Under the pieces are notes generated by a model. That model ran no database searches. It was not told where the DNA came from and worked only from the letters and a program-made list of their open reading frames with translations. From contig NZ_FOLN01000003.1 of the NCBI RefSeq assembly GCF_900112395.1, positions 434,001 through 498,000 of the forward strand: 64,000 nt of DNA, written 5' to 3'. A program made the translations under genes and the position numbers. This DNA is from Algibacter lectus (GTDB lineage Bacteria > Bacteroidota > Bacteroidia > Flavobacteriales > Flavobacteriaceae). Shown here piece after piece: positions 24,945 to 32,363 of the stretch (position 1 is the first letter of the stretch; every line of letters starts with the position of its first letter).

Positions 24945-26897
24945 TTAAAACTTCCATATAGCATAAAATTGCCAGTAGTTAAAATCGTCTTCAAAATTTA
25001 GAATATATCGTGCGCCTACACTAGGACCTATTCTCGCAAAACCAGCTGTAGCTTCAAATAATAAACCGGTCCTTAAGTTTGTGAAAGATTCGTTTGTGCT
25101 GCTAGTTTCTGTAAAGGTGTTAAATGGATCACCTTCAGATGTATCACCGTCAAACTGTTCAATAAGTATATTTTGAGTAGATTTTTCACTTACAGATATA
25201 GTGTTTTGTACACCTGCACCAAGACCAATATAGTTGTTTAAATTGTAGCGCAGTAAAACGGGAACGTCCCAATCTATGTTTTTGTTAGAAGTTTCGGTTG
25301 TGGTACTTTGAAAGAAGCGAAAACCTTGCGGGCCGTCTACAAACTCTTCTGTTACTTCGATGTTACTATCGTAATTATGAAAATTATTCATAAGTTCAAC
25401 TTGCCAATATAATCTGTACGATTTATAAGGAGAAAGTGTTGCTCCTATAAAATAACTTTCGGAATTACGTAAATCAGTAAAGGAATTATAACCCATTTTG
25501 GCGCCAATGGATATTCCGGGTAAAAATCGAGTGGTGGAATAATTAGTAATTATGGGATCGTTTTTATCAAAAATAATAGCCGTTTTACTTTTTGTTTTTG
25601 TTTTATGAAAATCCTTAGCAAATTTTATGCTGTATTGTACAAAGCCTTTTGTAGAATCGTATTCTTTTACGTTTTTCTGTTCGCTACCAGGTAAGTAAAT
25701 GTTTTTAAAGGTGAAAATAGCTTGCGTTTTTGTGAATGCAGTATCGAGGCAACTGTAGAGCACTTCACGCTTTGGGCATATTTCACATTTGGGATACATA
25801 TCGAGAACCTTCAAGGTCGTTTTGTCTAACATGTCTGGAATATCAGTTTCTAAACGGATTGTATTTGCAGGTCCTTCGCCATTATTTTGAAACTTTATTT
25901 TATACTTTAAAGTTTTAAAACGCACCAAACGATAATTCATAAATGTAGCGTTAGACGACATTTTATTGGGGTCATGAGAGGTTACAATTTCCATTTCCAT
26001 GTCTTTCACTTTATGATTGTCGTAATTAGCATCAGGAATATAAATACCACGAACAGAAATTATGGCACTGGTATCTTTTACCATTTCCGGTGTAGTTTTT
26101 AAGCTGAAAAAGATATTACGTTCTTCTTCGGGTTGCATGTTATCGAATTCTAGAACACGCCAATTTTTGTATATGGATTTAGCTTCTGATAAGGTTAGTG
26201 GTAAATTGGTTTTTAGGGTAGAATCTTGTTCTACATTTCTAAAATTTGTGATTTCGCTATTTGAAGATGCTAAATAGGTGTTATTGTTTTCAACGTTTTT
26301 GGTGTAAGCAAAAGCATCGGTTGATATGTTTTTTTCGTTATGATGTAGTCTAGTTTCTGTTAACTCGAAATTATCAGCTTTGTATTTATGTTCATTATAA
26401 AATAGATATATTTTTCCGTTGGTAGTATAGTTTTTTATGTTTTTGTAGCTTAAAATAGTTACAATTTCTTCTTCAGGAACTGGCTCTCTATTTCTTTTAA
26501 GCGTGAAATCGTCTTCCATAGAAGCTTCATCTTGATAATCATCGGTAATAGAGGTGATGTTTATTTTTTTTGGACGTGTTGTTGGTGGTTTTCCGGTGTC
26601 GTAATTATTGGTTGCCCAAAGTTTTACTTCATATTCACCTTTCTTTTTATAGGTGTGCCTTGCTTCGGGATCTGTGCTGTATGTGCCATCTCCCATTTCC
26701 CAGTAATGGGTGTAAAAGGCTTTTGGAGCACCAGCTATTTGTGTTAAAGCAGGTGTTTCTGGTGTTAATAAAACGGAGTTGTTGGTAACGTTTGCTTTAA
26801 TTGTAGCGGTTCTAGTAATGGTGTCGGTAATGTGTTGTTGACCAAGAATAAATAAAGGGAAGACTATTGTTAAAAGTAGGAAGCTGTATTTTTTCAT
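24945..26897 (-). CDS. PKD-domain protein with C-terminal outer-membrane barrel
   Basis: 650 residues. A signal peptide (LFILGQQ) is followed by a PKD domain (about 40-115; YWEMGDGTYSTDPEARHTYKKKGEYEVKLWATN), a middle region with SHDPNKM and an immunoglobulin-like segment of the type often following PKD repeats in Bacteroidetes surface proteins (LKYKIKFQNNGEGPANTIRLETDIPD), containing CEIC, and a C-terminal barrel (PGISIGAKMGYNSF to YWQFYAIWKF). The design suggests a barrel in the outer membrane with a soluble sensing or binding part. First large gene of the run ending at the response regulator. A weak box (TATATTTA, minus strand, 26922-26929) might give it an extra promoter. Confidence 0.83.
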   Translation of the reverse strand: MKKYSFLLLTIVFPLFILGQQHITDTITRTATIKANVTNNSVLLTPETPALTQIAGAPKAFYTHYWEMGDGTYSTDPEARHTYKKKGEYEVKLWATNNYDTGKPPTTRPKKINITSITDDYQDEASMEDDFTLKRNREPVPEEEIVTILSYKNIKNYTTNGKIYLFYNEHKYKADNFELTETRLHHNEKNISTDAFAYTKNVENNNTYLASSNSEITNFRNVEQDSTLKTNLPLTLSEAKSIYKNWRVLEFDNMQPEEERNIFFSLKTTPEMVKDTSAIISVRGIYIPDANYDNHKVKDMEMEIVTSHDPNKMSSNATFMNYRLVRFKTLKYKIKFQNNGEGPANTIRLETDIPDMLDKTTLKVLDMYPKCEICPKREVLYSCLDTAFTKTQAIFTFKNIYLPGSEQKNVKEYDSTKGFVQYSIKFAKDFHKTKTKSKTAIIFDKNDPIITNYSTTRFLPGISIGAKMGYNSFTDLRNSESYFIGATLSPYKSYRLYWQVELMNNFHNYDSNIEVTEEFVDGPQGFRFFQSTTTETSNKNIDWDVPVLLRYNLNNYIGLGAGVQNTISVSEKSTQNILIEQFDGDTSEGDPFNTFTETSSTNESFTNLRTGLLFEATAGFARIGPSVGARYILNFEDDFNYWQFYAIWKF

Positions 26898-26976
26898 AGT
26901 ACCATTTAGTTAATATGCTTATAAATATACAAAAGAGAATGTCGATAAAAATTATAAAGTGTTTTTAAGGTCTTTT

Positions 26977-27072
26977 TTACTTAAAAAAGTGCGTGTAGAT
27001 TACAACTAGGTTTGCCCAGAGTATAACTACAATACAGATTATTAATATTTTTAAAAAGAGATTCTTCTTCAT
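26977..27072 (-). CDS. Small single-helix membrane protein, 31 residues, first gene of the CHAT operon
   Basis: ATG at 27072, TAA at 26977-26979. The product has a basic start (MKKNLFLK) and one hydrophobic helix (ILIICIVVILWANLVVIY), ending THFFK. The ATG lies 4 bases after the -10 box of a GGGTAACA-N17-ATATAA promoter, so its mRNA would be leaderless. It lies 79 bases upstream of the PKD protein gene on the same strand. Short length leaves doubt, but its place directly behind a repeated promoter supports it. Confidence 0.55.
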   Translation of the reverse strand: MKKNLFLKILIICIVVILWANLVVIYTHFFK

Positions 27073-27076
27073 ACTA

Positions 27077-27107
27077 TTATATCAAATAGAAATACTTTTT
27101 GTTACCC
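27077..27107 (-). promoter_or_regulatory. ECF-type promoter, copy 1 (drives small protein and probably the PKD-CHAT operon)
   Basis: Minus strand: GGGTAACA (27107-27100), 17 bases, ATATAA (27082-27077). The same boxes with the same spacing recur at 28260-28230 and 28824-28794. This differs from the housekeeping TAnnTTTG promoter, and an ECF sigma gene is adjacent. Confidence 0.7.
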
Positions 27108-27135
27108 TATATAAGTGGCTTTTTTTCAAATTAAA

Positions 27136-27161
27136 AACCCAGAAACAAAAGTTTCTGGGTT
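27136..27161 (-). terminator. Terminator of the lipoprotein gene
   Basis: AACCCAGAAAC (27136-27146) pairs with GTTTCTGGGTT (27151-27161) around AAAA, with T-rich flanks on both strands. It separates the lipoprotein unit from the CHAT operon promoter. Confidence 0.85.
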
Positions 27162-27221
27162 AAAAATTAGGTTAGGTCTGTCTCGTTTTGAGTAGACGAG
27201 CACAGTGGGGCAAAAAAGGTG

Positions 27222-28199
27222 TTATGGTAGTGCGTTAATAATAGCTGCAAGTTGTGCTTGTGTTACGGTTGTAGTTTCACTTTCGGTAATAGTGATAATT
27301 CCATTTTCTACTATGGTTGCGGCTTGTACGGCGTATTTCCAGTTGCTAGCATCTTCGCTTACAAAAATAACATGACATTCTAATCCAACAGGAATTTGTC
27401 CGTAATGTTCGCTAAATAACCCTGTACTAGCATCGTAAGTATCTAAGTTTGCTAATGCAGCAGGTTCGCCATCGTAAGATAAATATACACTGCTATTGGT
27501 GTTGTCGTAACCTTCTGGAACAGCAACTAAAATGGTTGTTTTTTCTCTTGGGTCGTTGTAAAAACGATCTACATTAGTCCAACCAAAGTCGCCAATAAAA
27601 GCATAGTAATTGGTGTGTTCTGCAAATACACCACGTTCATCACCATTTTCATTTTGGGCTTCTTCCCAAACTAAATCACCATTGTCGTCAATATTTCCGT
27701 CCCATAAAATCATGTCTGGATCAATATCTCCCGTTAAATTAGCAGGAATCCCTAATTGGATGGTGCCATTTAGTTGTAAATCTGCACCGTTTTGTGCGGC
27801 ATTTATAAAAAACTCACCACCAGAAATTAGTAACGCTTTGTTACCGTCTGCCATAAGTCCCATAGTAGGTTTGTTGGTAACTAGCATGTTGGCTCTGTCA
27901 AATAATTCAACAAATTCTAAATCTATGGTGCCAGTAATAGGGTTTCCGTTTAAGGTTAAATTAGCTGTGTTGAGTCTAATATCTACCCCGTTTTCTGAAG
28001 TTAAAGTTATCGATCCATCGGCGGCGTCAAATTGAAATGTTTGTGTTAAGCCTTTCAAGGCATCGTCTTGTATATTTCTAAACTCGGCAGCGGTTGCTGG
28101 AATAATAATTTCAGTATCGTTTTCTTCTTTTGTTGAACAGCTTGTAAAAACTAAAGCTGAAACAAATAAAGTGCCTAAAATGTGTTTTAAATTTTTCAT
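27222..28199 (-). CDS. Secreted lipoprotein of unknown function, member of the ECF regulon
   Basis: 325 residues with a clear lipobox (LVFTSCSTKEEND). The body is acidic and beta-rich, with segments such as ENGVDIRLNTANLTLNGNPITG, ELFDRANMLVTNKPTMGLMADGNKALLISGGEFFI and a repeat-like YLSYDGEPAALANLDTYDASTG. No catalytic motif is recognised. The LTNKPTMG / LISGGEF segment resembles lipoproteins I associate with Bacteroidetes surface systems, but I cannot name the family. It has its own promoter of the GGGTAACA-N17-ATATAA type and its own terminator. Confidence 0.85.
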   Translation of the reverse strand: MKNLKHILGTLFVSALVFTSCSTKEENDTEIIIPATAAEFRNIQDDALKGLTQTFQFDAADGSITLTSENGVDIRLNTANLTLNGNPITGTIDLEFVELFDRANMLVTNKPTMGLMADGNKALLISGGEFFINAAQNGADLQLNGTIQLGIPANLTGDIDPDMILWDGNIDDNGDLVWEEAQNENGDERGVFAEHTNYYAFIGDFGWTNVDRFYNDPREKTTILVAVPEGYDNTNSSVYLSYDGEPAALANLDTYDASTGLFSEHYGQIPVGLECHVIFVSEDASNWKYAVQAATIVENGIITITESETTTVTQAQLAAIINALP

Positions 28200-28229
28200 G
28201 ATTATTGGGTTTTAATATGTTCTTTACTT

Positions 28230-28260
28230 TTATATAAACAGTGCACTTGTTTTGTTACCC
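28230..28260 (-). promoter_or_regulatory. ECF-type promoter, copy 2 (lipoprotein gene)
   Basis: Minus strand: GGGTAACA (28260-28253), 17 bases, ATATAA (28235-28230). The expected transcription start is about 25 bases before the ATG at 28199. Confidence 0.7.
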
Positions 28261-28282
28261 TGTTTTTGATTCTAATTTTAAT

Positions 28283-28726
28283 TTATTGTTGTGGTTGGCT
28301 CATTATTAATTTTTCTACAATAACATCTCCTGAGGCTACAAGAGCAATCATTTTTTGTGCATAAGCTTCACTAGATGAGTATCCTTTTGCTGTTCCGCTT
28401 GTAGTTTTAACTTCCCAAAAGTAATTTCTGTTTGTAGCGTTGTTTAAGTCGGCTTCTAGCATAAAATAGCTTGTAATTTTTTTGTTTTTCACCACCTCTC
28501 CGCTACTCGAATAAGAAATCATTCGCTTTGCGTTTTCAAAACTTAAAGCTGTTCCAGAGTAAGTCCCTTTGTTCGTTTTAACTTCCCAATCAAAAATTTG
28601 TGCAATATTGTTTGCTGTGTTAGCATAAATTTCTGTTGCTGTGTTAAGGTTTGTTTTTTCATTAGTAGCATTCATATTTAAAATTGATAATACTACGGTT
28701 CCGATAATTAAAATTGAATTTTTCAT
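28283..28726 (-). CDS. Small secreted protein with two internal repeats
   Basis: The ATG at 28726 (MKNSILIIGTVVLSILNMNA) gives a signal peptide; an upstream ATG at 28777 adds 17 residues that do not look like a signal. The mature part holds two similar units of about 38 residues: FDWEVKTNKGTYSGTALSFENA...SSSGEVVKNKKI and FWEVKTTSGTAKGYSSSEAYA...ASGDVIVEKLI. I do not know this repeat. It has its own GGGTAACA-N17-ATATAA promoter and is divergent from the sigma factor gene, so it is probably a direct target of that sigma factor. Confidence 0.8.
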   Translation of the reverse strand: MKNSILIIGTVVLSILNMNATNEKTNLNTATEIYANTANNIAQIFDWEVKTNKGTYSGTALSFENAKRMISYSSSGEVVKNKKITSYFMLEADLNNATNRNYFWEVKTTSGTAKGYSSSEAYAQKMIALVASGDVIVEKLIMSQPQQ

Positions 28727-28793
28727 AAGTTCTAAATGTTTATTGTTGTAATTATTAGTTTTAAAATTGTTAGTCAATTTGACTGTTACACCC

Positions 28794-28824
28794 TTATATC
28801 AAAACCATTTTAAAATTGTTACCC
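28794..28824 (-). promoter_or_regulatory. ECF-type promoter, copy 3 (two-repeat secreted protein)
   Basis: Minus strand: GGGTAACA (28824-28817), 17 bases, ATATAA (28799-28794), giving a leader of about 60 bases to the ATG at 28726. It lies in the gap shared with the divergent sigma gene. Confidence 0.7.
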
Positions 28825-28869
28825 TTTTTTTTGAAAGTTTTTTTACATTAGTAGCAAATACAAGGGGTA

Positions 28870-29451
28870 ATGAGTGAAAAAAAAACACACGAAGACCAAA
28901 AATATATTGATGGCTTATTAAAAAACAACAGTTTTATTATACAAGCCATCTACGATAAATTTGTGCCAAAAGTGGTTAATTATATTAAGCAGAATAGTGG
29001 TAGTCGCGATCAGGCTCAGGACGTTGTGCAGGACACACTGGTTACTATTTATAATCAAGCAAGCGAAAAAGGTTTGAAATTAACCTGCCCTTTTGATGCT
29101 TATTTCTTCTTGTTATGTAAACGAAAGTGGCTCAATGTTTTGAAAAAAACATCGAATAAAGAGGTAACAATTAACGAGGAGGTTTTATCTAAAGGAGACG
29201 AGGCTCAAGAACTAGCATTTGAAACCTCGGTATTTGGAGAAAAACAAGCTTTATTTGCCGAAATGTTCGAAAAACTAGGTAATGCATGTCAAGATTTGTT
29301 AAAAGCTACTTTCAAAATAAAATCGATGGAAGAAGTTGCAGCAAGTTTAAATGTAACCTACGCCTATGCACGTAAAAAGAAATCGTTGTGCATTGGTAAA
29401 CTAACCGAGTTGGTTCGTGAGTCTCCCAAATTTAACCAGTTTAACAATTAA
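28870..29451 (+). CDS. ECF-type RNA polymerase sigma factor
   Basis: 193 residues with region 2 (FIIQAIYDKFVPKVVNYIKQNSGSRDQAQDVVQDTLVTIYNQA, about 22-66, then DAYFFLLCKRKWLNVLKK) and region 4 (ELGNACQDLL-type start, then MEEVAASLNVTYAYARKKKSLCIGKL, about 145-183). It lacks region 1.1, 1.2 and 3, as expected for ECF sigmas. The next gene starts 5 bases after its stop and encodes a membrane protein with an anti-sigma-like N-terminus. Three copies of a distinctive promoter on the opposite strand next to it are its likely targets. No copy of that promoter is seen in front of this gene itself. Confidence 0.88.
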   Translation: MSEKKTHEDQKYIDGLLKNNSFIIQAIYDKFVPKVVNYIKQNSGSRDQAQDVVQDTLVTIYNQASEKGLKLTCPFDAYFFLLCKRKWLNVLKKTSNKEVTINEEVLSKGDEAQELAFETSVFGEKQALFAEMFEKLGNACQDLLKATFKIKSMEEVAASLNVTYAYARKKKSLCIGKLTELVRESPKFNQFNN

Positions 29452-29456
29452 CCATC

Positions 29457-30206
29457 ATGGAAAAAGAAAATTATATACAATTTGAAGAATATCTTGCGGG
29501 CAGCCTAAATCAAGTAGAGCTCGAGGTGTTCGAGAATAAATTAAAAACGGATAGCGCTTTCGCGGAAGCGTTTCAAACCTATAAAAATTTGTCTCATTAT
29601 TTAAGTGATAAATTTGGGAATGAAACCGAATCGGAAGCTTTTAAAGAGAATTTAAAAAGTATATCAAGTAAATATTTTATTCAAAAAGACGAAGCTGTTT
29701 CCAGAGAAAAAACGAGTAAAAACTCGTTCAAATTCTATAAATATGCCATTGCTGCTTGTGTGATTGTAATGTTTGGGGTTTTTACTTTTGGTGAGTTCTC
29801 AAACCCATCTTATGGCGACTTTAATAATTACGATACTATAAGTTTAACAGTTAGAGGCGAAAATGACGATTTATTAAAAACGGCCGAAAACGCCTTTAAT
29901 TCTAAAGATTTCGCTTCCGCGGAAAAAGCTTTTGCCCAGTTAATTCAAATAGATCCAAGCAATGCCGAGTTAAACTTATACAGTGCTATTAGTAATATTG
30001 AGTTGAGTGATTATGATAAGGCAGATGAATTGTTAACTGAAATCGCTAATGAAAATTCAGCATATAAAAATAAAGCCATTTGGTATTTAGCCTTAAGTAA
30101 ATTAAAACAAGAAGATGTTTTGGCATGTATAGATATTTTAAAAACAATACCTGAAGATGCTGAAGATTATGAGCGTGCGCAGAAATTGCTAAATAAATTA
30201 GATTAA
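29457..30206 (+). CDS. Probable transmembrane anti-sigma factor with periplasmic TPR domain
   Basis: 249 residues in three parts: a cytoplasmic helical segment of the anti-sigma type (FEEYLAGSLNQVELEVFENKL, residues 8-28), one membrane helix (YKYAIAACVIVMFGVFTFGEF, about 93-113) and a periplasmic TPR region (LLKTAENAFNSKDFASAEKAFAQLIQIDPSNAELNLYSA onward). No zinc-binding HxxxCxxC motif is present, so it would be a non-ZAS type. Position directly behind the ECF sigma gene, 5 bases apart, supports a sigma/anti-sigma pair. The TPR part could bind envelope ligands or be cut by a protease such as the nearby CHAT protein; both are inference. Confidence 0.75.
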   Translation: MEKENYIQFEEYLAGSLNQVELEVFENKLKTDSAFAEAFQTYKNLSHYLSDKFGNETESEAFKENLKSISSKYFIQKDEAVSREKTSKNSFKFYKYAIAACVIVMFGVFTFGEFSNPSYGDFNNYDTISLTVRGENDDLLKTAENAFNSKDFASAEKAFAQLIQIDPSNAELNLYSAISNIELSDYDKADELLTEIANENSAYKNKAIWYLALSKLKQEDVLACIDILKTIPEDAEDYERAQKLLNKLD

Positions 30207-30238
30207 CAACAACGCTTAAAAATAAGTTAGAATACAAT

Positions 30239-30273
30239 AGACCTGTGAAGTTTATGCTTTGCAGGTCTTTTTT
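30239..30273 (+). terminator. Terminator of the sigma/anti-sigma operon
   Basis: AGACCTG (30239-30245) pairs with CAGGTCT (30262-30268), with inner pairing GAAG/CTT, followed by TTTTTTG. Confidence 0.8.
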
Positions 30274-30329
30274 GTTAATCTAATTGATAAATACCTCGGC
30301 AAATTTAAATACTTCATTATTTTTACAGA

Positions 30330-31097
30330 ATGATTATTACAGATACGCATACCCATTTATACAGTGAAGCTTTTGATGACGATAGAAGCGAGATGATAAA
30401 CCGAGCAATAGAGCAAGGTGTTACTAGGTTTTTTATACCAGCTATAGACTCTACGTATACTAAAGCGATGCTTCAGTTAGAGAAAGATTATCCAGAAAAC
30501 ATGTTTTTAATGTCTGGTTTGCATCCAACACATGTAAAGGAAAACTACAAAGAGGAGTTAGACCATATAGAGCACATGCTTGCTACACATAAATTTTATG
30601 CTGTTGGCGAAATTGGCATCGATTTATATTGGGATAAAACAACTTTAGATATTCAAAAAGTGGCATTTAAGCATCAAATACAATTAGCAAAACAATATGG
30701 TTTACCTATTGTTATACATTGCAGAGAGGCCTTTGATGAAGTTTTTGAAGTTTTGGAAAGTGAAAAAGGAGACGATTTATTTGGAGTGTTCCATTGTTTC
30801 ACCGGGAGCTTAGAGCAAGCGCATCAGGCTATTTCTTATAATATGAAATTAGGTGTTGGTGGTGTTTCAACTTTTAAAAACGGAAAAATAGATCAGTTTT
30901 TAAATGAAATAGATTTAAAACATATTGTTTTAGAAACCGATGCACCATATTTAGCACCAACACCATTTAGAGGAAAGCGCAACGAAAGTGCCTATATAAT
31001 AAAGGTATTAGAAAAACTAGCAACTATTTATCAAATCTCAGAAGAAACGTTGGCTGAAATCACTACAGAAAATTCAAAATCCATTTTTAAAGTTTAA
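30330..31097 (+). CDS. tatD: TatD family metal-dependent hydrolase (DNase)
   Basis: 255 residues with the amidohydrolase metal ligands of TatD: DTHTHLYSEAFDDDR (metal His pair), GLHPTHVKENY, GEIGIDLYWDKTTLDIQ, LPIVIHCREAFDE, FHCFTGSLEQA and ETDAPYLAPTPFRGKRNE. Members are Mg-dependent 3'-5' exonucleases or D-aminoacyl-type hydrolases and are cytoplasmic. The gene precedes the asparaginase gene by 4 bases, so the two form an operon, an arrangement common in Bacteroidetes. Confidence 0.94.
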   Translation: MIITDTHTHLYSEAFDDDRSEMINRAIEQGVTRFFIPAIDSTYTKAMLQLEKDYPENMFLMSGLHPTHVKENYKEELDHIEHMLATHKFYAVGEIGIDLYWDKTTLDIQKVAFKHQIQLAKQYGLPIVIHCREAFDEVFEVLESEKGDDLFGVFHCFTGSLEQAHQAISYNMKLGVGGVSTFKNGKIDQFLNEIDLKHIVLETDAPYLAPTPFRGKRNESAYIIKVLEKLATIYQISEETLAEITTENSKSIFKV

Positions 31098-31101
31098 TGT
31101 T

Positions 31102-32124
31102 ATGAAACCAAACATACTCCTTATATATACAGGTGGCACCATTGGCATGGTAAAAGACTTTAAAACCGGTGCGCTAAAAGTATTCAATTTTAAAAATATT
31201 ATAAAAAACATACCAGAGTTGCAGTTGTTAGATTGTAATATCGAAACGTTTTCTTTTGATGAACCTATTGACTCTAGTAATATGAATCCGAAGTATTGGG
31301 TTCAAATGGCAGAGGTTATCGAAGAAAAGTATAATGAATTTGATGGTTTTGTTGTACTTCATGGTAGTGATACTATGAGTTATACAGCATCTGCATTAAG
31401 TTTTATGCTAGAAAACCTAGCAAAACCAGTTATATTTACCGGTTCTCAATTGCCTATTGGCGATTTACGTACCGATGCTAAAGAGAATTTAATTACATCT
31501 ATACAAGTGGCATCTTTACAAGAGGATGGTAAACCTTTAATAAAGGAGGTGTGTTTGTATTTTGAATATAAATTATATCGCGCCAATAGAACAACTAAAA
31601 TTAATGCCGAGCATTTTCAGGCATTTGCATCCTTTAATTATCCAGACTTGGCCGAGTCGGGTGTGCATTTAAAAATAAACCATAAACATTTATATCAACC
31701 TAACGGAAGCAAAGCTTTGGAGGTTCATAAGAATTTAGATGAAAATATTGCATTAATTAAACTCTATCCTGGTATTTCTAAAGTCGTTTTAAAAAATATT
31801 TTTAAAACGCCCAATTTAAAAGCAGTTATCTTAGAAACCTACGGTTCTGGAAACTGTACTACCGAAATGTGGTTCATTAATATGTTAAAAAAGACCATTG
31901 AAAAAGGCATACATATTATAAATATTACCCAATGTTCGGGCGGAAGTGTCATGATGGGGCATTATGAGACCAGTGATATGTTAAAAAAAGCAGGTGTAAT
32001 CTCCGGAAAAGACATAACAACCGAGGCTGCACTAGCTAAGTTAATGTATCTATTAGGAAAAAATGTAGAGGCTAAAAGCTTCAAAACCACCTATGAAACA
32101 TCTTTAGTTGGAGAATTGACTTAA
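31102..32124 (+). CDS. ansA: Type I (cytoplasmic) L-asparaginase
   Basis: Hydrolyses L-asparagine to aspartate and ammonia. 340 residues, the usual size for type I. The two catalytic threonine regions are intact: LLIYTGGTIGMVK (residues 5-17) and GFVVLHGSDTMSYTASALSFML (about 82-103); TGSQLPIGDLRTDAKEN also matches. No signal peptide, so it is the cytoplasmic form. Co-transcribed with tatD. Confidence 0.94.
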   Translation: MKPNILLIYTGGTIGMVKDFKTGALKVFNFKNIIKNIPELQLLDCNIETFSFDEPIDSSNMNPKYWVQMAEVIEEKYNEFDGFVVLHGSDTMSYTASALSFMLENLAKPVIFTGSQLPIGDLRTDAKENLITSIQVASLQEDGKPLIKEVCLYFEYKLYRANRTTKINAEHFQAFASFNYPDLAESGVHLKINHKHLYQPNGSKALEVHKNLDENIALIKLYPGISKVVLKNIFKTPNLKAVILETYGSGNCTTEMWFINMLKKTIEKGIHIINITQCSGGSVMMGHYETSDMLKKAGVISGKDITTEAALAKLMYLLGKNVEAKSFKTTYETSLVGELT

Positions 32125-32200
32125 AATTAACTGTTAAAATTTTAGCGTTCAAAGTTTTTTTTGTTATTTCATCCCCAGAATAAAAGCTGTTAAAAAAAAA

Positions 32201-32288
32201 AGAGAGGTGGCCGAGTGGTCGAAGGCGCACGCCTGGAAAGTGTGTATACCTCAAAAGGGTATCGAGGGTTCGAATCCCTTCCTCTCTG
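32201..32288 (+). tRNA. tRNA-Ser (anticodon GGA)
   Basis: An 88-base gene that folds as a class II tRNA. The acceptor stem pairs AGAGAGG (32201-32207) with CCTCTCT (32281-32287), with discriminator G. The D arm has CCGAGTGGTCGAAGG, the anticodon stem CACGC/GTGTG encloses CTGGAAA with GGA at 32235-32237, the long variable arm is TATACC...GGGTATC, and the T loop is GGTTCGAATCC. The CCA end is not encoded. Confidence 0.96.
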
Positions 32289-32363
32289 CTTAAATTTTTT
32301 TATTTTTAATTGCTTTTTTTTTATATCTTTAACACTTTAACTAATAAAATTAAGATCTAGATC

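Noticed and set aside
28784-28796. Another GTAACA-like match (GGGTGTAACAG on the minus strand) just after promoter copy 3
   Set aside because: Two extra bases break the -35 box, and no ATATAA lies 17 bases downstream.
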